Shown: positions 29,349 through 39,000, counted from the first letter of the stretch. The stretch is 64,000 nt of DNA from Paracerasibacillus soli (GCF_034006335.1 NZ_JAWDIQ010000002.1), one strand, 5' to 3'. The notes: generated from the sequence alone by a model not told the origin. Numbers and translations: made by a program.

Positions 29349-29366
29349 TAGTTTAGCACTAAACTA
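29349..29366. promoter_or_regulatory. 18-bp palindromic operator candidate upstream of SDR2
   Basis: TAGTTTAG-CA-CTAAACTA, a perfect 8-2-8 inverted repeat 184 bp upstream of the SDR2 start, in the 448-bp divergent region 29166-29613. MarR-family sites are commonly of this size and symmetry. Assignment to the MarR at 27841 is by proximity only. The rest of the gap shows no ORF. Confidence 0.5.
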
Positions 29367-29613
29367 ATAAGGGCAAGCTTTTCGCCTTCCATTAATTTAC
29401 AGGTGTTGAACAATGTTAACACTATAAATTCCTGGAAATATCCGGATTTGTCATAGTTTGTTCACAGGGTACCGTTGCTATCGTCGTATCTCGTTGGTAC
29501 ACTTATGTTAGAAATTGTTTGAATGTGTTAATAATTATTACATACTTATTTTTTTGAACTTGAGTATCAAAGTAGATATTCTACATCAGGTCATGAAACA
29601 AAGGGGTGAAAAT

Positions 29614-30225
29614 ATGCTTCCTCTGGAAAGACAAAATCGGATTAAAGAATTAGTATTTGAGCGAATCAATATGAAAATATCCGAGCTAAGCAAGGAACTG
29701 GATGTCTCAGAAATGACAGTCCATCGTGATTTAAAGTCTTTGATTGATGAAGGCTTTGTTGTCAAAACCTTTGGTGGGATTACATTAGCACAAAAATATC
29801 ATAAAAGGCAGGATGTCAGCACGACAAATAATTGTATCATTTGTCACCATCACATAACAGAACGCCTATCCTATCGTTTAATTTTACATCACCATCATGT
29901 AGAATCCCTTTGTTGTGCCCATTGTGGATTAATCCGCCAACACCAACTTGGGGAGGAAGTCATGCAAGCATTTTGTCACGACTTTTTAAGACATACAACC
30001 ATCAGTGCAACGATCGCTTGGTACGTCATGGGCACTTCTGTTGATATTCATTGCTGCCAACCTCAAGTTCTCACATTTGAAAGAAGAGAAGAAGCAGAGA
30101 AATTTGTAAAAGGATTTGGCGGCCAATTGTTAACGTTTACAGAGGCCACAAGAAGATTAATGAACCATATGACTGGATCAGACGGCTCAGGGACACGCTG
30201 TCAAAACCACGACACGAGTGGGTAA
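29614..30225 (+). CDS. YcnK-like copper-sensing regulator, DeoR-type HTH plus NosL-like domain
   Basis: 203-residue regulator. The DeoR-type winged helix covers residues 1-60 (MLPLERQNRIKELVFE, KISELSKELDVSEMTVHRDLKSL). The C-terminal half is NosL-like, with Cys/His pairs CIICHHH, CCAHCGL and HCCQPQ suited to Cu(I), then VLTFERREEAEKFVKGFGG. B. subtilis YcnK, with the same architecture, represses copper-uptake genes. Here the next plus-strand genes are Sco- and YtkA-like lipoproteins, supporting a copper role. ATG 29614 is chosen for AAAGGGGTG upstream; the ORF track's earlier start at 29515 adds an unconserved leader. Confidence 0.82.
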   Translation: MLPLERQNRIKELVFERINMKISELSKELDVSEMTVHRDLKSLIDEGFVVKTFGGITLAQKYHKRQDVSTTNNCIICHHHITERLSYRLILHHHHVESLCCAHCGLIRQHQLGEEVMQAFCHDFLRHTTISATIAWYVMGTSVDIHCCQPQVLTFERREEAEKFVKGFGGQLLTFTEATRRLMNHMTGSDGSGTRCQNHDTSG

Positions 30226-30289
30226 GAGTTTGTAGGGAGTTATTCGTTTTGAGGATGGAATGGGGTTGTGACTGGGTGAGTTTTTATGC

Positions 30290-30750
30290 TCGGCTCGTGG
30301 GGAATTTTGCTTGGCGCGAGTTTGAGGAGTGAGTTTGAGAATTGAGTTTTGCCTTGGATTGTGCTGATTTGCTAGGAGCGGGTTGGGGCGCCTTGCTTGT
30401 GCTGATTTTGCTAGGGGTGAGTTGGGGAATGAGCTTTGCCTTGCTTGTGCAGATTTTGCTAGGAGTGGGTTGGAGACTAAGTTTTGCCTTGGATTGTGGA
30501 GGCTTTGCTTGGAGTGAGTTTGGAAATTGAATTTCCGCCTTGCTTGTGCGAATTTTGCTTGGCGCGAGTTTGGGATTGAGCTTTGCTTGGAGTGAATTGG
30601 AGACTAAGTTTTGCCTTGGATTGTGGCGGGTTTTGCTTGGCCGAGTTGTGGCATTGAGGCAGGTAGGGGAATGAGCTTTGCTCGGCGCGAGTTCTAGGAA
30701 TGAATTTGCTTGTGGCGAATTTATCCCTGATGCAAGTTCTAGGAGTGAAT
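30290..30750. repeat. degenerate G/T-rich minisatellite
   Basis: About 460 bp of loosely repeated units of roughly 50-60 bp built from GAGTTTTGCCTTGGATTGTG, TTTTGCTTGGAGTGAGTT and TTGGAGACTAAG in shuffled order. It occupies most of the 780-bp gap between the YcnK-like gene and the Sco gene. Strongly strand-asymmetric (G/T on plus). No convincing ORF: the minus-strand frame is Ser/Ala/Lys repeats without a ribosome site. Unrelated in sequence to the CTTCTACCA arrays. Confidence 0.7.
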
Positions 30751-31004
30751 GAGCGCCATCGTGATTTCTTATTAGGATGAGATCTCTTTTCACGTTAAAC
30801 TTTGATGGATTTTTGTGGATTTTTTACAAATCCCGCTTTCCATTCTAAGCTTGAGGGCACTTCTCCGATAACAGCGATTACCCGAAATAGCGCACTGCAA
30901 GCAAGATTATACTGAACATTTTTTGGAAATGATGACAGAGAAATGTTAAATCAAATTGCTTATTTTTTATTATATTTTATGGATAAATGAAAGGGTGGAA
31001 CTTC

Positions 31005-31580
31005 ATGAGGAAAATAATAAAGGTTATCCTTTTTGCATCGCTATTATTACTAGTAGCTTGTGGGGAGAAAATAGAAACGAATATGAATAAAGATGTACTT
31101 GATTTTTCTTTTACAACACAAGATAACGAAACACTTTCATTGGATGATTTAAAAGGAAAGTATTGGATTGCAGATATGATTTTTACAAATTGCACGAGTG
31201 TTTGCTTGCCAATGACGAACAACATGACGAAGTTACAAAATATGGCAAGAGATGAAGGAATTGATATTCAGCTTGTTAGTTTTTCAGTCGATCCTGACTA
31301 CGACACACCTGAAGTACTGACCGAATATGCCGAACAATATGGCGCTGATTTATCCAATTGGGCATTTTTAACTGGATATGACTTTGATACAATCAAGGAA
31401 ATTTCTATCAAATCCTTTATGAGCCCACTCATGCCACCACCTGAAGGAAATGACCAGGTGACACACGGCACAAGGTTCTATCTCATTGATCCAGAGGGTG
31501 TTGCGATTAAATCATACAATGGTGTCGAATCAGCAACCATCAGTACGATTATAGATGACCTAAAGAAATTAGAATTGTAG
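31005..31580 (+). CDS. SCO1/SenC family lipoprotein (copper chaperone)
   Basis: 191-residue membrane-anchored thioredoxin-fold protein that helps deliver copper to the CuA site of cytochrome c oxidase on the outer face of the membrane. The lipoprotein signal has lipobox LLVAC (about residues 15-19). The metal-binding CxxxC is NCTSVCLPM, and the conserved His is in DQVTHGTRFYLID. ATG 31005 follows AAGGGTGG; the upstream in-frame ATG 30987 precedes that site. It is followed 93 bp later by the YtkA-like lipoprotein and preceded by the copper regulator, forming a copper-handling group. Confidence 0.9.
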   Translation: MRKIIKVILFASLLLLVACGEKIETNMNKDVLDFSFTTQDNETLSLDDLKGKYWIADMIFTNCTSVCLPMTNNMTKLQNMARDEGIDIQLVSFSVDPDYDTPEVLTEYAEQYGADLSNWAFLTGYDFDTIKEISIKSFMSPLMPPPEGNDQVTHGTRFYLIDPEGVAIKSYNGVESATISTIIDDLKKLEL

Positions 31581-31673
31581 AGTGCAGGTTTGTTCATGCT
31601 GGTTTGATAGACGATAAAAAATAGAGAAAACATGTACGAGATATTCTTTTTACCACTTAAGGAGGATTTTATA

Positions 31674-32449
31674 ATGAAACAATTATTTGGAAAAAAGTTT
31701 ATCGTTTTATTCGCAGTTCTTGCCCTACTCTCTCTTGCGGCATGCGGTAATGCAAATGGAGATGACGCGACCAACGATGACGAAGCATTAACTGTGCTAG
31801 AGGCGAAACTTGAAGCACCTGAAACTGCAGATGCTGGTGAAACAATCGAAGTAAAAGGCGAAGTAAACTTTGGCGATGAAGTCGTAAAGGATGCCGAAGT
31901 CGAATTTGAATTTTGGGAAGACGGTAAAAAGGACGACAGCTACAAAATAGATGCAACCAATCACGAAGATGGTACATATACCGCCGAAACATCATTTGAT
32001 CACGACGGCGTGTTCACCGTTCAGATTCACGTAACAGCACGCGATCAACACACAATGCCCCTTGCAAATATTACAGTAGGAGAAGGAGCAACTGATGGCG
32101 ACGCGGACCACGACGGTGAACATGGCGACCATGGTGATCACGGTTCCCACGCGGAAGGTTTTAACATGCATTTCATGGACCCGACAATGTGAAGGCTGGA
32201 GCAGAAACGGAACTCATGGTCCACGTCCAACAAGACAACGAGCCATTAAAAGACGTCGAGGTAAACTTTGAAATCAAGCAAACAGATGGCGATGACAACG
32301 CATATATTGACGCAGAAATGACAGATGATGCTGGTGAATACGTTGCCAAGCACACATTCAAGGAAGCAGGCACATACAATATCGTCATTCATGTAAAAGG
32401 CGAAAATGATTTGCATGAGCATGAAGAACATGAAGTTGTTGTGGAGTAG
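31674..32449 (+). CDS. FixH/YtkA-like lipoprotein with His-rich linker (frameshifted)
   Basis: About 258-residue exported lipoprotein. Signal peptide and lipobox SLAAC (about 20-24). Two YtkA-like beta domains: first AGETIEVKGEVNFGDEVVKDAEVEFEF, second AGAETELMVHVQQDNEPLKDVEVNFEI. A linker holds alternating His/Asp/Gly (DHDGEHGDHGDHGSH), a likely Cu or Zn ligand region. An indel near 32188 (one A missing in ACA(A)ATGTG) splits the frame. ATG 31674 follows AAGGAGG. Such proteins accompany Sco proteins in Bacillaceae. A metal-delivery role is inference. Confidence 0.85.
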
Positions 32450-32514
32450 TATTTGGCAGAACCGAATTAGCGGTTGAAAATTGTATTACGATAATAGAAT
32501 GATTCCAATGAAAA

Positions 32515-32553
32515 ATCCCCCTCTTAGTCTAGTCAATAAACCAAGAGGGGGAT
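32515..32553. terminator. strong hairpin between convergent genes
   Basis: Perfect 11-bp stem ATCCCCCTCTT / AAGAGGGGGAT. Five T follow on the minus strand; the plus side lacks a T tail. It lies between the YtkA-like gene and array B. Confidence 0.75.
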
Positions 32554-32624
32554 GACCATGATAGCTAATAATCACCTCAACTACCCTAAACACAAGGGGA
32601 AACATCAAATCGAATGCCAATATC

Positions 32625-33310
32625 TTCTACATGAGCAAGACGGACTTCTACCACGGATTCGCAATCTTCTACCATCAAAGGCCAATCTTCTACCACGGAT
32701 TTGCAATCTTCTACCATCAAAGGCCAATCTTCTACCACGGATTCCGCAACTTCTACCATGAAAAGCCAATCTTCTACCACGGATTTGCGATGTTCTACAA
32801 TGAAAGGCCAATCTTCTACCACAGATTCACAATCTTCTACCATCGAAGGTGAATCTTCTACCACGGATTCGCGAGCTTCTACCATGAAAGGCCAATCTTC
32901 TACCATGAAAGATGAATCTTCTACCACAGATTCGCGAGCTTCTGCCATGAATGGGCAATCTTCTACCACAGATTCGCGAGCTTCTACCATGAATGGGCAA
33001 TCTTCTACCATCGAAGGTGAATCTTCTACCACAGATTCGCGAGCTTCTACCATGAAAGGCCAATCTTCTGCCACAGATTCGCAATGTTCTACCATGAAAG
33101 ATGAATCTTCTACCACGGATTTGCGATGTTCTACCATGAAAGATGAATCTTCTACCACGGATTTGCGATGTTCTACCATGAAAGATGAATCTTCTACCAC
33201 AGATTCACAATCTTCTACCATCAAAGGCCAATCTTCTACAACAGATTCACAATCTTCTACCATCAACAGCGCTAGCTTCTACAATAACAACCTTCTACTT
33301 GCTACTTCAA
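32625..33310 (+). repeat. array B of the CTTCTACCA 21-bp repeat family
   Basis: About 685 bp. Alternating 21-bp half-units, for example CTTCTACCA-CGGATTCGCAAT and CTTCTACCA-TCAAAGGCCAAT or -TGAAAGATGAAT, with some CTTCTGCCA and CTTCTACAA variants. It fills the gap between the convergent YtkA-like and NERD genes. Because 21 is a multiple of three, long frames (Ser/Thr-rich on plus, VED-rich on minus) are open but have no ribosome sites. Confidence 0.9.
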
Positions 33311-33341
33311 GCTAGATATCCTCGATTATCCATGGTTGCTG

Positions 33342-34331
33342 CTACATTCTCTTCTTCATTTCTCTTTGTCTAAATTCTGCTAGGTTATATTTTCGGTCAC
33401 TTGTTTTTCCTACTTCAGGGAGATTCATATTTTTTAATAGGCGATGCATAATTCGGGTGCCTTCTATTTGGAGGAATTCTCTTGCTTGGCGGTTTGTTAT
33501 TTCAGTATTGATTAACATACTGTAATCATATAGTGCATTTATATGTGCATCATTCGAGATATTTTTGCAGAAGGCACAAAACCATTTTCCACGATTCCAT
33601 TTCATTGGTGATCCGCTACATTCTATGCAGATAACCCCTTGCCTTAAATGGTTCACCTTCACGCCAAACTCTCCCATTAAGTCTCTTTTCAATGGGGTAT
33701 GTTTGTTAATTAATGTTGTAATAAGGTGCTGAAACTGTTCTTGTTTCATCATTTTCTTTTGATGAATCTGTGTTAGCTCTTGGATTTTACTGATTAAACT
33801 TTCCTTACGGATGACTGTTTTCCTCACAAGGGGATCGTCAGTATTATTTAGGAGAATACAGTTTGAATTCGTATAAACGATAAGGTTGACGATAGGAAGC
33901 TTGGGGAATCCATGGTTCATAAGCCATTTATGTAAGCGTAATCGTTGCAAATGAACTTGATCGAGTGGATTAAAATATTGACTTTCTCCATCAGTATTAG
34001 TACGAACTGCTTGCTTCATACTATCAAATACAATCTTTCCGGAAACATGTTTTACTTCAATATTTAATATGAAAGATGGGGTAAGAATGAGTGTATCTAA
34101 TTGGAATGCTCCATGTTCATCGCAGAGGCGAAGATAGTTGAGAATGGAGTAGGCTTTCTTATCAAGAAAGGTTAAAAAGTAATCAATCGACTTTTCACCA
34201 TTATAACCGGCACGCTGTCTTGCTGCCTCATCAGCAATTAGATTTTTCCCTTTAAAACGTTGTTTCAGCCTTGACGTTAACACCTCTAATTCTAGCAAAT
34301 CCTCTGGAATATCACGAGGTTTCACAAACAA
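33342..34331 (-). CDS. NERD (nuclease-related domain) protein with C-terminal zinc-ribbon-like motif
   Basis: 329 residues. The NERD domain spans about 38-155, with GYNGEKSIDYFLTFL (conserved Gly-Glu), AFQLDTLILTPSFILNIEVKHVSGKI (Asp...Glu-x-Lys of the restriction-endonuclease fold) and VNLIVYTNSNC. The C-terminal part has CIECSGSPMKWNRGKWFCAFC, a four-cysteine zinc-ribbon-like motif, then a Lys/Arg-rich tail. No signal peptide. NERD proteins are presumed DNA-processing, but function is unproven. TTG 34331 is the start, with AGGAGTG about 7 nt upstream. The gene sits alone between repeat arrays B and C. Confidence 0.82.
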   Translation of the reverse strand: MFVKPRDIPEDLLELEVLTSRLKQRFKGKNLIADEAARQRAGYNGEKSIDYFLTFLDKKAYSILNYLRLCDEHGAFQLDTLILTPSFILNIEVKHVSGKIVFDSMKQAVRTNTDGESQYFNPLDQVHLQRLRLHKWLMNHGFPKLPIVNLIVYTNSNCILLNNTDDPLVRKTVIRKESLISKIQELTQIHQKKMMKQEQFQHLITTLINKHTPLKRDLMGEFGVKVNHLRQGVICIECSGSPMKWNRGKWFCAFCKNISNDAHINALYDYSMLINTEITNRQAREFLQIEGTRIMHRLLKNMNLPEVGKTSDRKYNLAEFRQREMKKRM

Positions 34332-34343
34332 TATAAATCACTC

Positions 34344-34418
34344 CTAATCAAAATTATTCTGAGCCCTAAATAAATTCGTGACACCACAGCTAGCGCACCA
34401 TTGTGAATCTAACTTCAT
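34344..34418 (-). CDS. possible 24-residue CxxC micro-ORF upstream of the NERD gene
   Basis: Frame MKLDSQWCASCGVTNLFRAQ plus four residues, ending 13 bp before the NERD start. The WCASCG pair resembles half a zinc ribbon. There is no clear ribosome site, so it may be a decayed gene end or chance. The rest of 34332-34642 shows nothing. Confidence 0.25.
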   Translation of the reverse strand: MKLDSQWCASCGVTNLFRAQNNFD

Positions 34419-34642
34419 TATTTTATAGCCCAACGTGAAAACACCCCTTTCACCCTGAAATTTATACACTATATATAATAATTCGACATCGATGATAAAA
34501 ATCCTGCTATTATATATATCTACAAAATTCTTCCTAAGGAGGAGAACTACTATTCATTAGCTAGAGATCGATTTAAACTATGTAAATATTGGAAAGTTAT
34601 CTTAAACATTAGGAACTAGGGGATTAACCGCCTCAGATAGAA

Positions 34643-35865
34643 TGACTTCTACCACAGATCCTGTAACTTCTACCATAGAATGTGAATCTTCTACCATCGA
34701 AGGCGAATCTTCTACCACGCGCACCGCAATCTTCTACCATAGAAAACGAATCTCTACCACGCGCACCGCGATCTTCTACTATAGAAAACGAATCTTCTAC
34801 CACGCGCACCGCAATCTTCTACCATAGAAAGTGAATCTTCTACCACGGATCCCGCGTCTTCTACCATAGAAAGCGAATCTTCTACCACAAATCCCGCGAA
34901 TTCTACCATGGAATGCGAATCTTCTACCACGGATTCCGCGAATTCTACCATGGAATGCGAGTCTTCTACCACAGATTCCGCAACTTCTACCATAGAATGC
35001 GAATCTTCTACCACGCGCACCGCGGACTTCTACCATAGAATACGAATCTTCTACCACAAATCCCGCAACTTCTACCATGGAATGCGAGTCTTCTACCACG
35101 CACACCGCAATCTTCTACCATCGAATGTGAATCTTCTACCACGGATTCCGCGTCTTCTACCATAGAAAACAGTCTTCTACCACGCGCACCGCGATCTTCT
35201 ACTATAGAATGCGAATCTTCTACCACGCGCACCGCAATCTTCTACCATAGAAAACGAGTCTTCTACCACGCGCACCGCAATCTTCTACCATAGAAAGTGA
35301 ATCTTCTACCACGCGCACCTCGAACTTCTACAATAGAAAACAGTCTTCTACCACGCGCACCGCAATCTTCTACTATAGAGAACGAGTCTTCTACCACGCG
35401 CACCGCAATCTTCTACCATAGAAAACGAATCTCTACCACAGATTCCGCGAATTCTACCATGGAATGCGAGTCTTCTACCACGCGCACCGCCAACTTCTAC
35501 CATAGAATGTGAATCTTCTACCACGCGCACCGCAATCTTCTACCATAGAAAACAGTCTTCTACCACGCGCACCGCAATCTTCTACTATAGAAAGCGAATC
35601 TTCTACCACGCGCACCGCGATCTTCTACTATAGAATGCGAATCTTCTACCACGCGCACCGCAATCTTCTACCATAGAAAACGAGTCTTCTACCACGCGCA
35701 CCGCAATCTTCTACCATAGAGAACGAATCTTCTACCACAGATTCCGCGAATTCTACCATGGAATGCGAGTCTTCTACCACGCGCACCGCAATCTTCTACT
35801 ATAGAAAACGAATCTTCTACCACGCGCACCTCGAACTTCTACCACGGAATGCAATTCTTCTACCA
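34643..35865 (+). repeat. array C of the CTTCTACCA repeat family (CGCGCACCGC subtype)
   Basis: About 1.2 kb. Here the dominant first half-unit is CTTCTACCA-CGCGCACCGCAAT (22 nt) alternating with CTTCTACCA-TAGAAAACGAAT or -TGGAATGCGAGT (21 nt), so the dimer is about 43 bp and reading frames drift. A minority of CGGATTCCGCG half-units occurs. It lies between the 5' end of the NERD gene and the hairpin downstream of rpiR. Confidence 0.9.
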
Positions 35866-35887
35866 CGCCACCCTTAAACCTGAAAAT

Positions 35888-35914
35888 CCCCCCTACCATT
35901 CACCAGGCGGGGGG
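35888..35914 (-). terminator. rpiR terminator at the edge of array C
   Basis: CCCCCC/GGGGGG arms with a loop containing CTACCATTCACCAGG (plus-strand reading), followed on the minus strand by ATTTTC. It starts 14 nt after the rpiR stop. Its loop closely matches the hairpin at 45087. Confidence 0.7.
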
Positions 35915-35927
35915 CTTATCTTTTACT

Positions 35928-36782
35928 TTACAATAATTTTTCGATAACGGCTTTTGCGGTACTTTCTTTATTTAGGATGGATTGTTCGTTTGTTCGTTTA
36001 AAGTATTCAGCGTACAGGACATCGAGTAGGTAGAGTTGGGATATTTTAGCTGTTAGGCTGCCTCCTTGTAGTGGGCCTTCGTTGGCTCCACAAAGTAATG
36101 TAATATCTGAGTAGGTTGTTAACGGTGATTTTTGGAATCTGGTAATGGATATTACTTTTACTCCCCGCTCACTTGCTACTTTTGCAACTTCTAATGTATC
36201 TTTTGTTGATCCTGAGTAAGATATCACAATCGCTACGTCTTTTGGTGTCATAAGCGCAGCTGACATTACTTGAAGGTGGGAGTCAAATGAACATTCTGTC
36301 TTATTGGTGATTCTCATAAACTTATTTTTTCCTTCCATTGCAGTCATGAGAGATGTTCCTACTCCAAAGAAATGAATTTTCTCGGCTTCTATCATCCAAT
36401 CAACAGCTTTTTCAATGTCATGATTGTTAATTAATTTGTTTGTTTGAGATAGTGCATTGACAGTACTTGATAATATCTTGGAGGATAACTCATTGATTGA
36501 ATCCTGCATCGTGATTTCACTCGTTAATTGGGGTGTTTCGTCATCCATTGTAAAACTATGTGCTAACGCAATTTTAAATTCTTGATAACCTTTAAAGTCG
36601 AGCGTTTTACAAAATCTAAAAATACTAGATTCGCCTACACCACAAGCATCAGCGAGATCAGTAATTGACATGTAAATCACATCTCTTGTATGTTGTTTAA
36701 TGTAGTCCGCCACTTTTTTCTCCGTGTTTGTAAAGGAACGGTATCTCGTTTCAATTAATAAAAATATGTCCTTTTTTTCCAT
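35928..36782 (-). CDS. MurR/RpiR family transcriptional regulator
   Basis: 284-residue regulator. N-terminal HTH_6 (RSFTNTEKKVADYIKQHT, SITDLADACGVGESSIFRFCKTL) and C-terminal SIS sugar-phosphate-binding domain (KIHFFGVGTSLMTAMEGKNKF, VAIVISYSGSTKDTLEVAKVASERG). As last gene of the nanA-to-rpiR cluster it likely senses a sialic-acid catabolite such as ManNAc-6-P or GlcNAc-6-P. ATG 36782 has AGGTGGGA 8 nt upstream; the start at 36803 lacks a site. A 319-bp gap from the kinase gene suggests it may have its own promoter. Confidence 0.88.
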   Translation of the reverse strand: MEKKDIFLLIETRYRSFTNTEKKVADYIKQHTRDVIYMSITDLADACGVGESSIFRFCKTLDFKGYQEFKIALAHSFTMDDETPQLTSEITMQDSINELSSKILSSTVNALSQTNKLINNHDIEKAVDWMIEAEKIHFFGVGTSLMTAMEGKNKFMRITNKTECSFDSHLQVMSAALMTPKDVAIVISYSGSTKDTLEVAKVASERGVKVISITRFQKSPLTTYSDITLLCGANEGPLQGGSLTAKISQLYLLDVLYAEYFKRTNEQSILNKESTAKAVIEKLL

Positions 36783-37101
36783 CTTATCCCACCTATTTTT
36801 CAATCATCTTCAAGGCTTATTGACACACATAAAATAAAGCTTCTTCAATCAGTAAGGAATTCTCCCTTCCCCATTGATTGTTAGTTACATAAATCAGGTT
36901 TTTACTAGTTGTTGTTTCCATGTTTATCATTGCCAAATCTCAGTATATTTAAGGCTCTACAGCCAAAACTCTCTCTTCTACATACAATATTTACGTGTAA
37001 ATACTGCCATCATACGAGCAACGCATAATTTTTTCCCCGAAACCTTACTTCTCCCTCGACTCATTCTTGCTTTGAACACAATTTCCAAACAACATAAAGT
37101 T
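36783..37101. other. 319-bp gap between rpiR and nanK-like gene
   Basis: No ORF or strong hairpin is seen. It presumably carries the rpiR promoter. Confidence 0.4.
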
Positions 37102-37980
37102 TCACTTCAAGTGTAGGGAAGCAGCTCCTAATAGCCCTGCCTTGTTGCCGAGTGTAGCTTTTTGAATTTCCACATGACGAAAGCTATCCATTATTAAATA
37201 TTTTACTCTTGTGGATATTTTTTCAATCAATATAGCTTGCTCCATGATCCCCCCACCTATAATGACGGCAGGAGGGTTAAAAATATGGATTAATGAAACT
37301 AAGCCTAGTGCGATTTCTTCGACCCAATCGTCTATTATGCTTCCTATTTTTTCATCACTGTGCCTGTATGCTTCAAAGATAATTTTACCATCGATATACT
37401 TTGCATCTACATTTTGTGCTTTTTTCATGAGCGCGGTTGTGGAAGCATATGCTTCGTAACATCCTTTGTTTCCACAGTTACAAAGTATTCCGTTGGGGTG
37501 TGTTATCATGTGACCAAATTTCCCTGCAATGCCGGCTTGACCATGATATATTTTGGATGCCATAACAATGGCGCCACCAATTCCAGTTCCATATGTTAAG
37601 AATAAAAAATCATCATATTTAGAGCCCTTACCAAAATAATTTTCGCCTAGCGCTGCGGCGTTTACGTCGTTTTCAACTTTTACAGGGACTTGAAAATGTT
37701 CCTCAAGAATTGCCTTTAACTTCATACCTGTATAGTGAGGGATGTTTTCATTTGCATAAAGAATAGAACCATCCTTCTGATTCACTTGGCCTGCAGTACT
37801 AATACCAATTGCATCAAAATCTGTGAAGTTAGATATGAGGTTTATCACCTTTTGAACAATATATGGACCACCTTTTTTACTTTCCGTTGGATATTCCCTA
37901 TACTGTTCAATTATACCTTGTTCGTCCGTAATACCAAACTTCATCATGGTACCACCAATGTCAACACCTAAAATTCTCAT
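37102..37980 (-). CDS. nanK: ROK family sugar kinase, probable N-acetylmannosamine kinase
   Basis: 292-residue ROK protein, kinase type (no HTH). ATP-binding MRILGVDIGGTMMKFGI at the start, catalytic Asp in VENDVNAAALGENYFG, TYGTGIGGAIV, and the zinc motif CNCGNKGCYEAYAS. Clustered with nanE and nanA, it most likely phosphorylates ManNAc to ManNAc-6-P in sialic-acid breakdown. A glucokinase-like role is not excluded. ATG 37980 is chosen because GAAGGATG fits it better than the ATG at 37989. It lies 92 bp after nanE. Confidence 0.85.
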   Translation of the reverse strand: MRILGVDIGGTMMKFGITDEQGIIEQYREYPTESKKGGPYIVQKVINLISNFTDFDAIGISTAGQVNQKDGSILYANENIPHYTGMKLKAILEEHFQVPVKVENDVNAAALGENYFGKGSKYDDFLFLTYGTGIGGAIVMASKIYHGQAGIAGKFGHMITHPNGILCNCGNKGCYEAYASTTALMKKAQNVDAKYIDGKIIFEAYRHSDEKIGSIIDDWVEEIALGLVSLIHIFNPPAVIIGGGIMEQAILIEKISTRVKYLIMDSFRHVEIQKATLGNKAGLLGAASLHLK

Positions 37981-38072
37981 AAGTTTCATCCTTCATTTTA
38001 GGTTGCTCATCAAATGAGTTACCAAACTGTTGCTTGGTTTATATCAATTCATCCGGTAGATATTCATTTTAA

Positions 38073-38792
38073 TTAAAGACTTTTTAGGTCATGATTCTTC
38101 CAATCTTGTAAACTTGCCGCAAATCTTTCGGTAATTTCTTTTGGTCTTGTAATCGCTGTTCCGACTACAGCTGCATACGCTCCACACTGAAAAGCTCTAC
38201 TTAAATCCTCAGGTGTCCATATCCCGCCTTCTGCAATAATAGGAATAGGTAGATTGTTTGCTAGCTTTTCTATTAAGTTAAAATGAGGTAGTTCAATTGC
38301 CTCTGTTTCCTTTGTATACCCACACATGGTGGTGCCAACCAGGTCAAACCCTAATTCATATGCCAACATACCATCTTCATAAGTAGAACAGTCTGCCATA
38401 AACAATTGATTTGGAAACTTTTCTCGTATAATAGGGAAGCATTCCTTTATTGTCTGTTTGTCAGGTCGTATTCTGCATGTTGCATCTAACGCAATAATAT
38501 CAGCACCAACGTCAACAAGTGCTTGCACTTCTTTCATGGTTGGTGTAATGAAAACATCAGAACCAGCATATTCCGTTTTCATAATGCCAATGATTGGTAA
38601 TGGGACCACATTCTTTATTTCCTCAATATCTTCTACACTATTTGCCCTTATTCCTTTCGCACCACCGAGTTGGGCAGCTTTTGCCATGCGTCCCATAATA
38701 AAGGAGCTATGCAAAGGTTCGTCAGGAAGGGCCTGACAAGATACGATTAATTCATGTTTAATTTGCTCTAGGATTTCAGTATTATTTTTCAT
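38073..38792 (-). CDS. nanE: N-acetylmannosamine-6-phosphate 2-epimerase
   Basis: 239-residue TIM-barrel epimerase converting ManNAc-6-P to GlcNAc-6-P. Family signatures: VSCQALPDEPLHSSFIMGRMAKAA, GAKGIRANSVEDI, PIIGIMKTEY (catalytic Lys), DIIALDATCRIRP, MADCSTYEDG, FDLVGTTMCGYT and IIAEGGIWTPED. Length equals the family norm. Gap to the upstream permease gene is 208 bp without a hairpin. GlcNAc-6-P would then need NagA/NagB, which are not in the window. Confidence 0.95.
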   Translation of the reverse strand: MKNNTEILEQIKHELIVSCQALPDEPLHSSFIMGRMAKAAQLGGAKGIRANSVEDIEEIKNVVPLPIIGIMKTEYAGSDVFITPTMKEVQALVDVGADIIALDATCRIRPDKQTIKECFPIIREKFPNQLFMADCSTYEDGMLAYELGFDLVGTTMCGYTKETEAIELPHFNLIEKLANNLPIPIIAEGGIWTPEDLSRAFQCGAYAAVVGTAITRPKEITERFAASLQDWKNHDLKSL

Positions 38793-39000
38793 ATGCTACA
38801 TCTCCATCAGAAAACAAGTATATTTCATCATCATCTTTTCAGATCCAACTATTTCTTTCATAGATTCTCCAGGTAAAATTTAAGCACCATACGCGGAAGT
38901 TCAACATGTGCATGCCCGCTCCATGCGACGTTTCATACGATATTTTCAACACACACATGCTATTTAAAAACACCACACATCTTTGGCTCCCGCAAAATTT

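Noticed and set aside
30284..30793. 169-codon minus-strand ORF over the G/T-rich repeat
   Set aside because: The product is low-complexity Ser/Ala/Lys/Pro repeats from the minisatellite, without a ribosome site.
34643..35865. CRISPR array
   Set aside because: There are no unique spacers. Both half-units recur with variants throughout, and no cas genes are present.
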